Position numbers and translations under genes: made by a program. Shown here in pieces: positions 50,664 to 59,932 of a stretch of DNA of 64,000 nucleotides (position 1 is its first letter; every line of letters starts with the position of its first letter). The notes beneath the pieces were generated by a model. That model saw nothing but the letters and a program-made list of their open reading frames with translations, did no database searches and was not told where the DNA came from. Source of the DNA: Streptomyces sp. NBC_00341 (GTDB lineage Bacteria > Actinomycetota > Actinomycetes > Streptomycetales > Streptomycetaceae); assembly GCF_041435055.1 (NCBI RefSeq), contig NZ_CP108002.1, positions 4,216,001-4,280,000 of the forward strand, given 5' to 3'.

Positions 50664-52751
50664 GTGAGTACCCATGGCATCGAGGACACCCGGTCCCAGG
50701 AGGACGGTACGAACCGTCCGGGCGGCGGCTCAGGACTGGTCAAAGCCCCGGACGGTGCGGAGGGAGGGGGCCCCGAACACGCGGCGCCCCGGTTCGTCAC
50801 CGAACTGACCGGCACTCTGAGCGTGCATTCCCAGTACGTCCTGCACGGCAACATCCAGGACCTGCACCTGGTGCGCCATCGGTCCCGGGAAGCCCACCAC
50901 TCACTGGTCGAGGTCGTGTGGAACTCCCTGCGGCCGCTGGGGTACCAGGCGCTGATCCGCTACGACCAGATCCGCGGCTTCCGCGTCGTCGCGGGCCCCG
51001 AACAGCTGATGGCCGAGGAACTGCTGCGCACCTCCCGGCAGTCCACCACCCGGCACCGCCCGTCGGACCTCACGGAGATCGAACCGTCGCTGCGCGGCAT
51101 CGTCACGGGGTGGGCCGAGCAGCGGCGCGACGCCCAGGGCAACGGTCATGCGCGGGAGCCTCTCCGGGTCGCCCTGCTCATCGATCACGCGGCCCGGCTC
51201 ACCACCGATGTCACCCGGCTCACCGAGTCCGAGCGCGACTTCTTCATGAGCTGCCTCCAGCTCGCCGATCAGGCCGCCCCGGTCCCGCTGCCACCGGGCG
51301 TGCTGTCCGCCTCCCGCAGCCGCGGCTCCACCCCCCTGTTCAACCCGGTCATCTGGCTCACCGAGGGCGAACGCGAGCTGCCGAGCTGGCTGGTCTCCGG
51401 CAGTGAACGCATCCGGACCATCGCGGTGCCCGAACCGGACGCCGACGAACGCCGGCGGATGGCCGTGCTCCTGCGGCACGACCACTCCGTAGCGGCCCGG
51501 CTCCGGCCGGGCACGGCGGGCGACGACGGACACCGCGCCGATGGCGGGGCGACGGGGAAGGACCCTGTGGACGCCTTCGCGCGGGCCGCCACGGGTCTTT
51601 CGCTGCGGGCCATGCGGCAGTCCCTCGATCTGGCGGTCGCCCGGGGGATGCCGTTCGGCGCCATGCCCGACGCGGTACGGATGTACCGGCTGGGAGTGGA
51701 GAAGAATCCGTGGCGGCGCGACGAGATCCGGCAGCGCATCATCGCGGGCGAACGCAGCGTGCCGCACAGGGTCCTCGGTCAGGAGGCCGCCGTCTCCATG
51801 ACCCTGGACATCCTCAAACGCGCCGCGATGGGCCTGTCCGGCTCCCAGGCCAGCAACCCGGGCCACCGTCCGCGCGGTGTGCTGTTCTTCGTGGGGCCCA
51901 CCGGTACGGGCAAGACCGAGCTCGCCAAGGCCGTCGCGTCGGTGCTGTTCGACAGCGACCAGGCCTACCTGCGCTTCGACATGAGCGAGTTCTCCTCGTC
52001 GCACTCGGCGGACCGCCTGGTGGGTGCCCCGCCCGGCTACGTGGGGTACGAGGCGGGCGGGGAGCTGACGACGGCGGTGCGCGGCAATCCGTTCCGGGTG
52101 ATCCTCTTCGACGAGATCGAGAAGGCCGACAAGGGAGTTCTCGACAAGTTCCTCCAGGTGCTGGAGGACGGCAGGCTCACCGACGGACAGGGTGTCACCA
52201 CGTACTTCAGCGAGTGCGTGCTGATCTTCACCTCCAACCTGGGGGTGCAGCGCACCGACCCGCACACCGAGGAGAGGGAGTGGATCGTGCACCCGCAGAC
52301 CCCCTACCGGGAGCTGGCCCGGACCGTGCGGCTGAACGTGAAGCGCCACTTCGAGCACGTCATCGGCCGTCCCGAGCTGATGAACCGGCTCGGCGGCAAT
52401 GTGGTGGTCTTCAACTTCATCGCCCTCGACGTCGCCAAACGGATCATGACCCTCCAGATCGACAACATCCGGCGCCAGTTGCTGGCCGAGCACCGCGTCA
52501 CCCTGGAGCTCTCTCCGCATGCCCGGGCCCAGCTGACCGAACACTGCACGAAAGACCTGTGGAACGGCGGCCGGGGCATCGGCATGACGCTGGAAACCCA
52601 CCTGATCAACCCGCTGGCCCGCGCCCTGTTCGCCGATCCGACGATCGGGGCGGGCTGGACCGTACTGGTGCAGGACGTCCATGAGCGCGACGACGGCCGG
52701 GTGGAGATCAGTACCGAGGCGTCCCCGGGCTTCGTTCCGGCGCAGCGTTGA
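50664..52751 (+). CDS. ClpB/Clp-like AAA+ ATPase with unusual N-terminal half
   Basis: 695 residues from GTG with GAGGAAGG. Residues ~360-690 are a single Clp D2-type AAA+ module: Walker A GPTGTGKTE (~411), SHSADRLVGAPPGYVGYEAGG pore-loop region, Walker B ILFDEIEKAD (~480), TSNLG sensor and a ClpB_D2-small-like end. The N-terminal ~350 residues (HGNIQDLHLVR, GYQALIRYDQIRGFRVV) resemble a second, motif-poor ATPase-like domain without a Walker A. Likely a remodelling machine whose substrate is another product of the cluster. Confidence 0.88.
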   Translation: MSTHGIEDTRSQEDGTNRPGGGSGLVKAPDGAEGGGPEHAAPRFVTELTGTLSVHSQYVLHGNIQDLHLVRHRSREAHHSLVEVVWNSLRPLGYQALIRYDQIRGFRVVAGPEQLMAEELLRTSRQSTTRHRPSDLTEIEPSLRGIVTGWAEQRRDAQGNGHAREPLRVALLIDHAARLTTDVTRLTESERDFFMSCLQLADQAAPVPLPPGVLSASRSRGSTPLFNPVIWLTEGERELPSWLVSGSERIRTIAVPEPDADERRRMAVLLRHDHSVAARLRPGTAGDDGHRADGGATGKDPVDAFARAATGLSLRAMRQSLDLAVARGMPFGAMPDAVRMYRLGVEKNPWRRDEIRQRIIAGERSVPHRVLGQEAAVSMTLDILKRAAMGLSGSQASNPGHRPRGVLFFVGPTGTGKTELAKAVASVLFDSDQAYLRFDMSEFSSSHSADRLVGAPPGYVGYEAGGELTTAVRGNPFRVILFDEIEKADKGVLDKFLQVLEDGRLTDGQGVTTYFSECVLIFTSNLGVQRTDPHTEEREWIVHPQTPYRELARTVRLNVKRHFEHVIGRPELMNRLGGNVVVFNFIALDVAKRIMTLQIDNIRRQLLAEHRVTLELSPHARAQLTEHCTKDLWNGGRGIGMTLETHLINPLARALFADPTIGAGWTVLVQDVHERDDGRVEISTEASPGFVPAQR

Positions 52752-53356
52752 CCGGGGCCGTCCGGGGCGCCGGGGTGGACGACGGGGGCCGCGACGACGC
52801 GTACGACGATCTGGACGAGTGGGAGCCCGTCCTGCCCGAGGGCGTACCCGCGACGCCGCCACCGCCCCCGGAGAGCCCGGCGGCCGACTCCGGCGTGCGC
52901 TGCCCCGGTTGCGCGGCTCTCGTGCCCTCCGTGACCGTGCGCTGTCCGCGCTGTCTGGCCCGGGTCGGGAGCGGGGAGCCCGGAAGGCAGCGCGCCCGCG
53001 GCGGGCCGATGCCGGCCGGCGCCCGCGCGGTGCTGTACTTCGACACGCTGGCCCTGTCGCTTCCCGTCCTCCCCGGGGAGCCCCTGCGGCTCGGCAGGGA
53101 TCCGGGCTGGGCCCCCGACTCGGCCGGTTCCTTCAGGGAGCAGACCACCGTGTCCCGTCGGCACGCCGGCGTATCCCTGGACCCCGACGGGACGGTCTGG
53201 GTCACCGAGGAGACCGGCGGGACCATGAACGGCACCTGGGTGAACGACACTCCGCTGCTGCCCGGCGAAAGGCACCGGCTGCGGCACGGTGACCGCCTCC
53301 GGCTGGGCCGTACGGTCGGCTGCACCGTCCGCCTCGCGGGGGAAGGGCCTTGCTGA
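52748..53356 (+). CDS. FHA-domain protein with N-terminal zinc ribbon
   Basis: 202 residues. Cys pairs CPGC (52-55) and CPRC (66-69) form a zinc ribbon. An FHA domain follows at ~90-200 with LRLGRDP, VSRRHAGV and GTMNGTWVN, the phosphothreonine-binding residues. The TTG start overlaps the ATPase stop (TTGA), which decides it despite being a rare codon. It should bind a Thr-phosphorylated protein, most simply a target of the upstream kinase. Confidence 0.85.
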   Translation: MTGAVRGAGVDDGGRDDAYDDLDEWEPVLPEGVPATPPPPPESPAADSGVRCPGCAALVPSVTVRCPRCLARVGSGEPGRQRARGGPMPAGARAVLYFDTLALSLPVLPGEPLRLGRDPGWAPDSAGSFREQTTVSRRHAGVSLDPDGTVWVTEETGGTMNGTWVNDTPLLPGERHRLRHGDRLRLGRTVGCTVRLAGEGPC

Positions 53357-53426
53357 GACGCCGTCGCCCGGCGCCCCGGACGACGGCGTACGAGGCGGCA
53401 CCGCGGCGGCCCGTCCGGGGAGGGCG

Positions 53427-54086
53427 TCAGTCGGGCCATGGAGACGAGATGACCGCACGGAGCGGGTTGAGCAGCCGGTTCGCCTCGGCCAGGCCCTCGG
53501 GCGAGTCGAGCGGAAGGCTGCTCGCTGTGTCGGTGACCAGCGGCCCGTCCCCGCAGCGGTCACCGAAGAGCTGCAGGGCGCTCCTGGGCCGGCACCGCTT
53601 CGACTCCCACACCAGACCGTGTGCTTCGGCGGTGTGCTCCCGCATCAACCGCACCCAGTAGCGGGTCTTCGGATAGTCCCCGGACTCGGAGTCGACCAGC
53701 CAGGAGTCCTGCCAGACGGCGGCCAGCCCCTCGGCCGTCGACAGCTCGATGAGCGACAGCTCGCGGGTGGTGCGCAGCACCGAGAGCCGGTACCGGGAGG
53801 CCTGGGCCCAGGGGATCAGCCGCACCGCTGTGCGGTCCTCGTAGTCGACCGAGCGCAGCAGGACTTCGCACAGTGCGGTGACGGGATCGAGCGCGGCGTA
53901 GAGGAAGGGGTAGGGGTCCTGCTCGGTGGCGTCGAAGCGGCTGCCGCCGAAGTACGGGTGGGCGCGGTTGGGGTTGAAGGATTCGGGTCCGTACGTGTGC
54001 TGGTGGCAGCGCCACAGCTCCGTGCCCTCGGGCAGCGTGCGCAGCAGGGGACGCATGGTCACGCCGGTGGGCGGCATCCGGTCCAT
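53427..54086 (-). CDS. RES-domain protein (candidate NAD+-consuming effector)
   Basis: 219 residues: LPEGTELWRCHQHTYGPESFNPNRAHPYFGGSRFDATEQDPYPFLYAALDPVTALCEVLLR, with the Arg-Glu-Ser-type layout of RES toxins (R in LWRC, E in CEVLL). RES toxins degrade NAD+ and are usually paired with an Xre/DUF2384 antitoxin. Here the upstream partner is a different 220-residue protein, coupled by a TGATG overlap. Whether it is active is unknown. Confidence 0.78.
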   Translation of the reverse strand: MDRMPPTGVTMRPLLRTLPEGTELWRCHQHTYGPESFNPNRAHPYFGGSRFDATEQDPYPFLYAALDPVTALCEVLLRSVDYEDRTAVRLIPWAQASRYRLSVLRTTRELSLIELSTAEGLAAVWQDSWLVDSESGDYPKTRYWVRLMREHTAEAHGLVWESKRCRPRSALQLFGDRCGDGPLVTDTASSLPLDSPEGLAEANRLLNPLRAVISSPWPD

Positions 54087-54748
54087 CAGGGGCCCCCCAC
54101 CAGTTCGAGTGCGGCCTGTGCGAGGTCCTCGTCGGGGACGGCACCGAGGAGTTCGGCCGGAATCCCCGCCAGCCATCGGTTGCGCCCGAGCCACCAGTCG
54201 GCGGCGCCCCAGGGGTCCTTGCCGGCCATCAGAGTGTGGTTGACGCGGCACACCACCGACAGCGGTCGTGCCGTGCCCGGTGCGAACTGGAACCGGGGGT
54301 ACCGGTCCGCGAGGCCCGGGTGGCTCAGCCGGATGAGCCCGGCGGCCGCGGGGTCGCGGACGGCGTCCCGGCCGAGGTCCGCCGGGCCCAGGGCCGGCGT
54401 CTCCCAGAGGCGTTCGTGGGCGGCCCGGCGCAGTTCCCCCGGGCCGGGCGGAGGGTCGGCGAACACGTCGAGGAGTGCACCGAGGATCACCCGGTCGACG
54501 ACCACGGCACGGGGAGCGCCCGCGTAGCGGACGGTGCCGCTCAGCTCCCGGGCGACCGGATGGGTGGGGGGCAGGGTGCGCAGTTGCATCCGCAGGGTGC
54601 GCAGGGCCCGCTCGACGGCCTTGCCGTTGCCGGCCGCCGCGAGTTCGTTCAGGGCATCGCCGAACCGCGCGCGCCGACCGTCGTCGAGGGCGGCGAGGGT
54701 GATCGGCCAGTGGCGGTGCAGCAGCGAGAGGAATGCGTCGGGGGTCAT
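54086..54748 (-). CDS. Hypothetical partner of the RES protein
   Basis: 220 residues, MTPDAFLSLLHRHWPITLAALDD at the start and a helical body (LWETPALGPADLGRDAVRDPAAAGLIRLS, WWLGRNRWLAGIPAELLGA). No DNA-binding motif of known RES antitoxins is evident. It is coupled on both sides: its ATG overlaps the CHAT gene stop (ATGA) and its stop overlaps the RES start (TGATG). It may be an immunity protein or adaptor. Confidence 0.68.
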   Translation of the reverse strand: MTPDAFLSLLHRHWPITLAALDDGRRARFGDALNELAAAGNGKAVERALRTLRMQLRTLPPTHPVARELSGTVRYAGAPRAVVVDRVILGALLDVFADPPPGPGELRRAAHERLWETPALGPADLGRDAVRDPAAAGLIRLSHPGLADRYPRFQFAPGTARPLSVVCRVNHTLMAGKDPWGAADWWLGRNRWLAGIPAELLGAVPDEDLAQAALELVGGP

Positions 54749-57700
54749 CTCCGTAGCTCTCCGTTCCCTCGGGCGGGCACCTGTCCCCCGGTCGTACCGG
54801 TCCGGCCGGCCGGACCCGGATTGCCCTGGTGGATGAAGGCGGCCCAGGCGAACGGCACCGACAGGTCCAGTTCGTCGGCAGCGCGGCTCAGTTCGGGCGT
54901 GAGACCGCGTACGGCGTCGCGCCGGCCGGACGGCGCCAGCATCCAGCGCTGGGCGGCCCGCAGGGCGTCCGGCGGAGCCAGCCCCGAGGCGAGGCGGTCG
55001 TGGAAGACGGTCATCAGTACGGCACTGGCCACGTCCGGGGCCGTCCAGCGCGAGCCCACCACATCGGCGGCCAGCCTGTGCGCCAGGGCCGTGGTGAGGG
55101 TCAGCGCCTCGTCGTGGTCGCGGGTGCTGAGATCGGTCTCGCAGGCGCTGAGCACGACCAGCGGGCCCCCCGCCTCCCCGGTGCGGCCGGGCGGCGTGTC
55201 CAGCAGGGCGGTGACCGTGAGTCTGCCCGCCTCCGGCTCCGTGTCCTGCGGCCAGCCCAGCTCCAGCGCGGAGGTGGCGGGGTCCGGCCCGGCCACCCCG
55301 TGGCAGGCCAGGTGCACCAGAGCGACGCACCCGTTGTCCCCCGCCCCCAGCAGGTCCAGCACTTCGCCGGGGGTGCCCTCGGGCGGCACGGGGCTCAGTT
55401 CGCGGGTCATCAGGGTGCCGTACAGGGCCGCGTCCGGGTAGTAGGTGTCGGCCAGGGCCAGTACCTCGTCCTCTGCGCCGTCGAGGTCCCAGCCCGGTAC
55501 GCACACCAGCGCCTGCCCCCGGTCGGCCGGCAGCCGGTCGCGGCCGGCCGACCGCATGAACTCCCGCCCGGACGCGGCGTACGAGAGGACCACCAGCTCG
55601 CACGCCCGTACGCCGGCAGCCCGCCCGTCCGGCTCACCCGCCTGTGGCTGGCCGCGTCCGTGCACCGGGCCAGGGGGAACCAGCAGCGCCGCCTGCCAGG
55701 GCACCACACCGAGGTTCCCGCAGGCGATCAGCGTCAGCCTGACCGGTTCCGGTGCGGGCTCCGTTGCCGCGGTGCCGGTCAGGGCCGCCTCCGCGATTCC
55801 CTTCTCCCACAGCGCGAGTTCGTCGAGCACCGGGGTCAGCACCGCCTCGCCCGCCCAGTCGCACAGCGTGTCCAGCGCGGCCTCCCAGCGCTGCTGTCCC
55901 CGCCGGGCCGTGGCGTGCTGAGCGGCGGCGTCCAAGTAGGCGTCGAGCGGTGCCCGCCCGCTCGACGACAGACCGGGCAGGGGCAGCGTCCACGGAGGGC
56001 GCCCCGGGGCCAGCAGCACCGCGGAGCCGTCCGCGCCTCCCTGCCCCGGCAGGAGGTACACGAGCGCGTCCGCCCCCGCCCGCCCGACCGCGGCCGCCAG
56101 CTCGGAGGCGTCCGGTATCCGCCGGGCCGCTTCGTCCTCCTCTGCGGGTCGCAGCAGCTCCAGCGCCCGGCGGCGCAGCGCGCTCGGGAGTTCCGGAGTG
56201 CCCAACGCCCCTCCCAGCACGGCGTCCAGCAGTTGCGGCCGGCCGGCGCCCGCATCGTGGCCGGCGGCTCCGGCGGGAGCGCCGGCCCGCCACTTCTCGG
56301 CCAGGTCGTGCTCACCGCGCTCCGCCAGCCGCTCGGCGACCGTCGCCGAGACCGCCGCCGCCCCGAGGACCAGCGCCCTGCCCTCCTCCAGACAGGCCAC
56401 CGCCGCCGCGGGCAGCCCGGCGCGGACCGCCCAGCCCGCGGCGGCCAACGCACGGCTGGCGCCGGTCCTGGCGACCTGGAGACCGTGCCGGACTCCCTGT
56501 TGGAGGAGGACCTCATCGGCGGTGGTGCGCAGCGAGTGCCGGGCGTACCCGACCGCCTTGGCCAGGTCGTCCGCCTCCCGGTCCCGCCGCCCGTACGCCT
56601 CGGCCAGCTGCCAGTGAACGGCCGCGACGGAAGCCCGGCTGGACGGACCCAACTCGTCCTTGGCGCACTCCAGTTCACGGATGCTCTCGTCCAGGACGGC
56701 CGGGTCTCCGGTCAGCCCGTGCACCGCGTCGAGAGCCAGTCCGATCGTGCCCCGCGCCCGCGCTCTCTGGTCCGCCATGACGGGCACGCCCTCCAGGGCC
56801 AGCCGGGTGCGCCGGATACCTTCCTGGATACGTTCGACGGAGGGTTCGAGATAGGAACTGAGCGTCAGCAACGGGGCCCAGCCCATGTCGAGCGTCGACC
56901 GTGCCGCCGACGGAGTGTTCGGGGCCGTCAGCGCCTGCTCCTGGTAGTGCACCGCGTTGCGCAGCGAGTCGACACTGCCGGTGAGCGAGGCGAGAGCGAG
57001 GTGGGCCGATCCCAGCACGTAGCACGGGAGGAACGCCCACTCGTCGTCTATGCCGCAGGTGTCCAGAAGATCGAGGAGGTCTCCCACGAGCTCTTCGAGC
57101 GTGTCCTCGTCGCCGGCCTCGGCCGCTTCGGTCACCCGCATGAGGATCCGCGTGCTCTGGCTCGCGATCAGCAGCCCGGCCGATCCTGGAAAGCCGGACA
57201 GCGCCCAGTCCCGCGGCTCAACACCGGGAAGCGGGATCTCCTCCAGAAGGACGCGTGCAGCCTCCCGGTCCTGGAGGCTGCCGCCGACCAGCATGGCGCC
57301 GGTCAGGAGGCCGGGCAGTACGCCCCGTACGATCTGGGCCAGTTCATCGTCCGGACCTGCGGCCGTCACGGCCGCGCGGATCAGCCGCAGCGCCTCCTGG
57401 AAGTCCTCCGGACGTCCGGCGCGAAACCCCAGCCCCATCGTGCCCAGTGCGGCCAGGAGCTGATCACCGGGGTCCGCTCCCTGTTCGGGATCTCCCAGCC
57501 GGGCCGCCACCTGGGCGAACTCCGCGCGACCGAGCGTGCCCGGTTGCTCCATCTCGGTGATCAGGGCCAGGCTGTCGCGCCAGTTGTCGATCCGGCCGCC
57601 CGGATCCGGTGCCGAGAGGACAGCGCCTGCCGCGGCCAGACTCGACCGCAGCGTCGGACCGGCGTGTTCTTCGTCCGAGGGGGCCGACGCGGCAGGCGGC

Positions 57701-58506
57701 CCACCGTCCGACGTGGGCAGTGCCGCGCCGTCGGCCTCCAGAAGCCCGGCGTAGTGTTTCGCCAAGGGAGCCAACGCCCGGATGACAGCGCCCATCGGGC
57801 CGAGTTCTTCCTCCAGGCCGAGGTCCCCGGCAAACAGCTTCTGGGCCATGGCCGCCAGGCCCTGGGTGTCTCCCCCGGTCAGCGTCGCGGAGACCTCCGT
57901 CATCAGGTCGAACTTTTCGAGCACGTCCGGCGGGACTCCGCCCCGTCGGTAACCGACCTCCTCCATGAGTTGCCTGATCTCGGGGATGGCTTCGATGACA
58001 CCGGCGCCACCGAGGTGCTCGGGTCTGCCGACGGACAACAGTTGCGAGAACCCGCCCAGGCCGATCGCGCCGGTGTCCTCACCCGGACCACCGAAAGAGG
58101 TATGCGCCACCGGCCCCAGCAGCAGGACGCCCAGGTCGCGTGCCGCGCCCAGGTGGGCGTCCGGTGCGAGGAGGCGGGACGCACGCGCCCCGCGCAGCAG
58201 TCGTATGGCCTCGCGCCGGTCGGGTTCCGCCGCGCCGTCCGCCCATCGCGAGCCCGTCAGCGCCCCGAGCCTCGCCGCCACCGCCTGCCTCAGCGGATCA
58301 TCCGGCAGACCCCGGTCGCACTCCGCGAGCAGAGACCGGAGTTCGGCCATCAGCGCGTCGCGTTCCACTCCGTGTGGGCCCGCGGACGCCCCGGGCAGCG
58401 CCCGTGCTCCCGCCGTCCGGCGGATCGCGTCGGCCACCCGCTCCCGCAGCCCTGCGTCATCGATGTCGTTCAACACCCCTCCTCGCAAAGCCTTTTCGAA
58501 CAGCAT
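54745..58506 (-). CDS. Large CHAT-domain peptidase-like protein with helical repeats
   Basis: About 1,253 residues. The C-terminal ~300 residues are a CHAT domain with the expected dyad: His in LVHLACHGVA (near residue 1069) and Cys in LVVLSACETD (near 1120). The preceding ~900 residues are Ala/Leu/Arg-rich TPR-like helices. CHAT proteins are caspase-like proteases activated in bacterial defence and cell-death systems. The ATG at 58506 follows GAGGGA; an ATG at 58545 would add 13 residues. It heads the coupled CHAT, partner and RES unit. Confidence 0.85.
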   Translation of the reverse strand: MLFEKALRGGVLNDIDDAGLRERVADAIRRTAGARALPGASAGPHGVERDALMAELRSLLAECDRGLPDDPLRQAVAARLGALTGSRWADGAAEPDRREAIRLLRGARASRLLAPDAHLGAARDLGVLLLGPVAHTSFGGPGEDTGAIGLGGFSQLLSVGRPEHLGGAGVIEAIPEIRQLMEEVGYRRGGVPPDVLEKFDLMTEVSATLTGGDTQGLAAMAQKLFAGDLGLEEELGPMGAVIRALAPLAKHYAGLLEADGAALPTSDGGPPAASAPSDEEHAGPTLRSSLAAAGAVLSAPDPGGRIDNWRDSLALITEMEQPGTLGRAEFAQVAARLGDPEQGADPGDQLLAALGTMGLGFRAGRPEDFQEALRLIRAAVTAAGPDDELAQIVRGVLPGLLTGAMLVGGSLQDREAARVLLEEIPLPGVEPRDWALSGFPGSAGLLIASQSTRILMRVTEAAEAGDEDTLEELVGDLLDLLDTCGIDDEWAFLPCYVLGSAHLALASLTGSVDSLRNAVHYQEQALTAPNTPSAARSTLDMGWAPLLTLSSYLEPSVERIQEGIRRTRLALEGVPVMADQRARARGTIGLALDAVHGLTGDPAVLDESIRELECAKDELGPSSRASVAAVHWQLAEAYGRRDREADDLAKAVGYARHSLRTTADEVLLQQGVRHGLQVARTGASRALAAAGWAVRAGLPAAAVACLEEGRALVLGAAAVSATVAERLAERGEHDLAEKWRAGAPAGAAGHDAGAGRPQLLDAVLGGALGTPELPSALRRRALELLRPAEEDEAARRIPDASELAAAVGRAGADALVYLLPGQGGADGSAVLLAPGRPPWTLPLPGLSSSGRAPLDAYLDAAAQHATARRGQQRWEAALDTLCDWAGEAVLTPVLDELALWEKGIAEAALTGTAATEPAPEPVRLTLIACGNLGVVPWQAALLVPPGPVHGRGQPQAGEPDGRAAGVRACELVVLSYAASGREFMRSAGRDRLPADRGQALVCVPGWDLDGAEDEVLALADTYYPDAALYGTLMTRELSPVPPEGTPGEVLDLLGAGDNGCVALVHLACHGVAGPDPATSALELGWPQDTEPEAGRLTVTALLDTPPGRTGEAGGPLVVLSACETDLSTRDHDEALTLTTALAHRLAADVVGSRWTAPDVASAVLMTVFHDRLASGLAPPDALRAAQRWMLAPSGRRDAVRGLTPELSRAADELDLSVPFAWAAFIHQGNPGPAGRTGTTGGQVPARGNGELRR

Positions 58507-58799
58507 CGGTCCCTCACTGCCCGGTGGAGGCGCTGTCGTGGCCATGATGCCCGTGCGCACCGGTCGCCAGGTGTGTTTCGTGACAACCTCCGGAATGCGC
58601 CCCACAATCGACCGGAAGCCGGACAACAGACCTCTGGCCAGCGGAACTTCACTCCAGGCACCGGGCTCCGGCACGGCGCCCGCCCCGATCGCGCCGCGGT
58701 CGGGGGCCGTCACGCCGGAGCGCGGCCCGGTCTTCTGTCAGCATCAAATACCGAAGGCGAACCGCCCTCGTCAGCCGCGCAGTCCAGGGGAGATGCCTC
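58507..58799. other. Divergent intergenic region after the CHAT gene
   Basis: 293 bp between the CHAT gene and the rightward pair. It presumably holds both promoters. I see no repeat resembling the CCGGAA array. An open leftward frame covers part of it but lacks a ribosome site. Confidence 0.5.
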
Positions 58800-59180
58800 G
58801 TGCCCGAGCCCGCCCCGCCGTCAGGGAACCCGCCGGCGGACCCGACCCCGGCTGCCCCGCCCAGCAGGCCCGCGCTGGCGTACGAGGAGGTCACGGAGCC
58901 CGGCTACCCCGTGGCGTACACCGCCTGCCTGCGCATAGAGCCCACCGGCGACGGTGCCGTCCTGACCGGCACCTGTCCGCGCTGTCGCTGCACGATGGTC
59001 TACACGTGGACGCGCTCCGTCGTCCGCGCCGCGTCGCGCACCAGGCGCAGGCGCACCGGCACGGGGCTCGTCGCGGTACCCGTCCTCTGTGTCTGCGTGA
59101 CCGGGCATCCGGGCCGGCCGGACGACGAGGAGGGCTGCGGAGCGTACTGGAACATCCAGCTGGAACGGGAGCGGAGATGA
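58800..59180 (+). CDS. Small Cys-rich hypothetical protein
   Basis: 126 residues from GTG with GGGGAG. Pro-rich N-terminus, then a compact Cys-rich core (GTCPRCRCTMVYTW, LCVCVTGHPG, DEEGCGAYW), probably a zinc-binding fold. Stop overlaps the next ATG (ATGA). No family recognised. Confidence 0.7.
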   Translation: MPEPAPPSGNPPADPTPAAPPSRPALAYEEVTEPGYPVAYTACLRIEPTGDGAVLTGTCPRCRCTMVYTWTRSVVRAASRTRRRRTGTGLVAVPVLCVCVTGHPGRPDDEEGCGAYWNIQLERERR

Positions 59181-59830
59181 CCTGGCGGGCCCGGCCGGGA
59201 CCGGCCGGCTCCCCCGCCGACCGGCTGGCCGCCCGGCACCACCGCGCTCTGCTGCACCAGGAACTGCCCCGGGTCCGGGAGTCGGCGCTGGCCTGGCGCA
59301 ACGGCCTCGCCGCGCTCCTGACGGGGCTCGTCGGGTTCAGCCTCCTCCGAGGCCGCAGCGACATCGGCTCGCTCGCCGCACCGTACGCCGCCGGCGTCGG
59401 AGTCATGCTGCTCCTGGCGCTGCTCTGCGGCGGCGCGGGGGGCCTGTCGCTGCTGCGCGCCGCCCACGGCCGGCCCGCCGCGCCCCGGCCGTCCCCGGGC
59501 GGCGGCGATTCCGCCCCCGATGCCACCGCGACGGATCACACCGAGGCGCTGCGCGCCGCTCAGGCCCTCGGACGGGGCGTGCCACTCACCCTCTGCTGTG
59601 CCGCGCTGCTCACCGGGGCCGTGGCAGTGGCCTGGTACGGACCGCCCAGGGACGGCCCACGCGTGTCGGTCACCACTCCCGACGGTACGGTCGTCTGCGG
59701 GGAGCCGCTGCACACCCGTGGAGGCAGGATGACCCTCAGAACCGATGCGGGCCTGATCACCACCGACCTCACCCGCGCCTCCACCGTCCACGCGGTGATG
59801 TCATGCGGTCCATTGCCTGCGGGCGGCTGA
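59177..59830 (+). CDS. Membrane protein with three hydrophobic segments, last gene of the island
   Basis: 217 residues. Segments ALLTGLVGFSLL, AAGVGVMLLLALLCGGAGGLSLL and TLCCAALLTGAVAVAWYG. A C-terminal extracytoplasmic beta domain follows (VSVTTPDGTVVCGEPL...LITTDLTRASTVHAVMSCGPL). Coupled to the Cys-rich protein. No family recognised; membrane adaptors of this size accompany effector proteins in conflict islands. Confidence 0.7.
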   Translation: MTWRARPGPAGSPADRLAARHHRALLHQELPRVRESALAWRNGLAALLTGLVGFSLLRGRSDIGSLAAPYAAGVGVMLLLALLCGGAGGLSLLRAAHGRPAAPRPSPGGGDSAPDATATDHTEALRAAQALGRGVPLTLCCAALLTGAVAVAWYGPPRDGPRVSVTTPDGTVVCGEPLHTRGGRMTLRTDAGLITTDLTRASTVHAVMSCGPLPAGG

Positions 59831-59932
59831 CCGCGGGGTGTGGGAAGACGACCGGGCGGACGGGCACGCCTCCGGCAACTCGAATGGCTCACGGCCCGAG
59901 CGTTCCCGGCGCATCCGGGATTCCCTGGTGAG

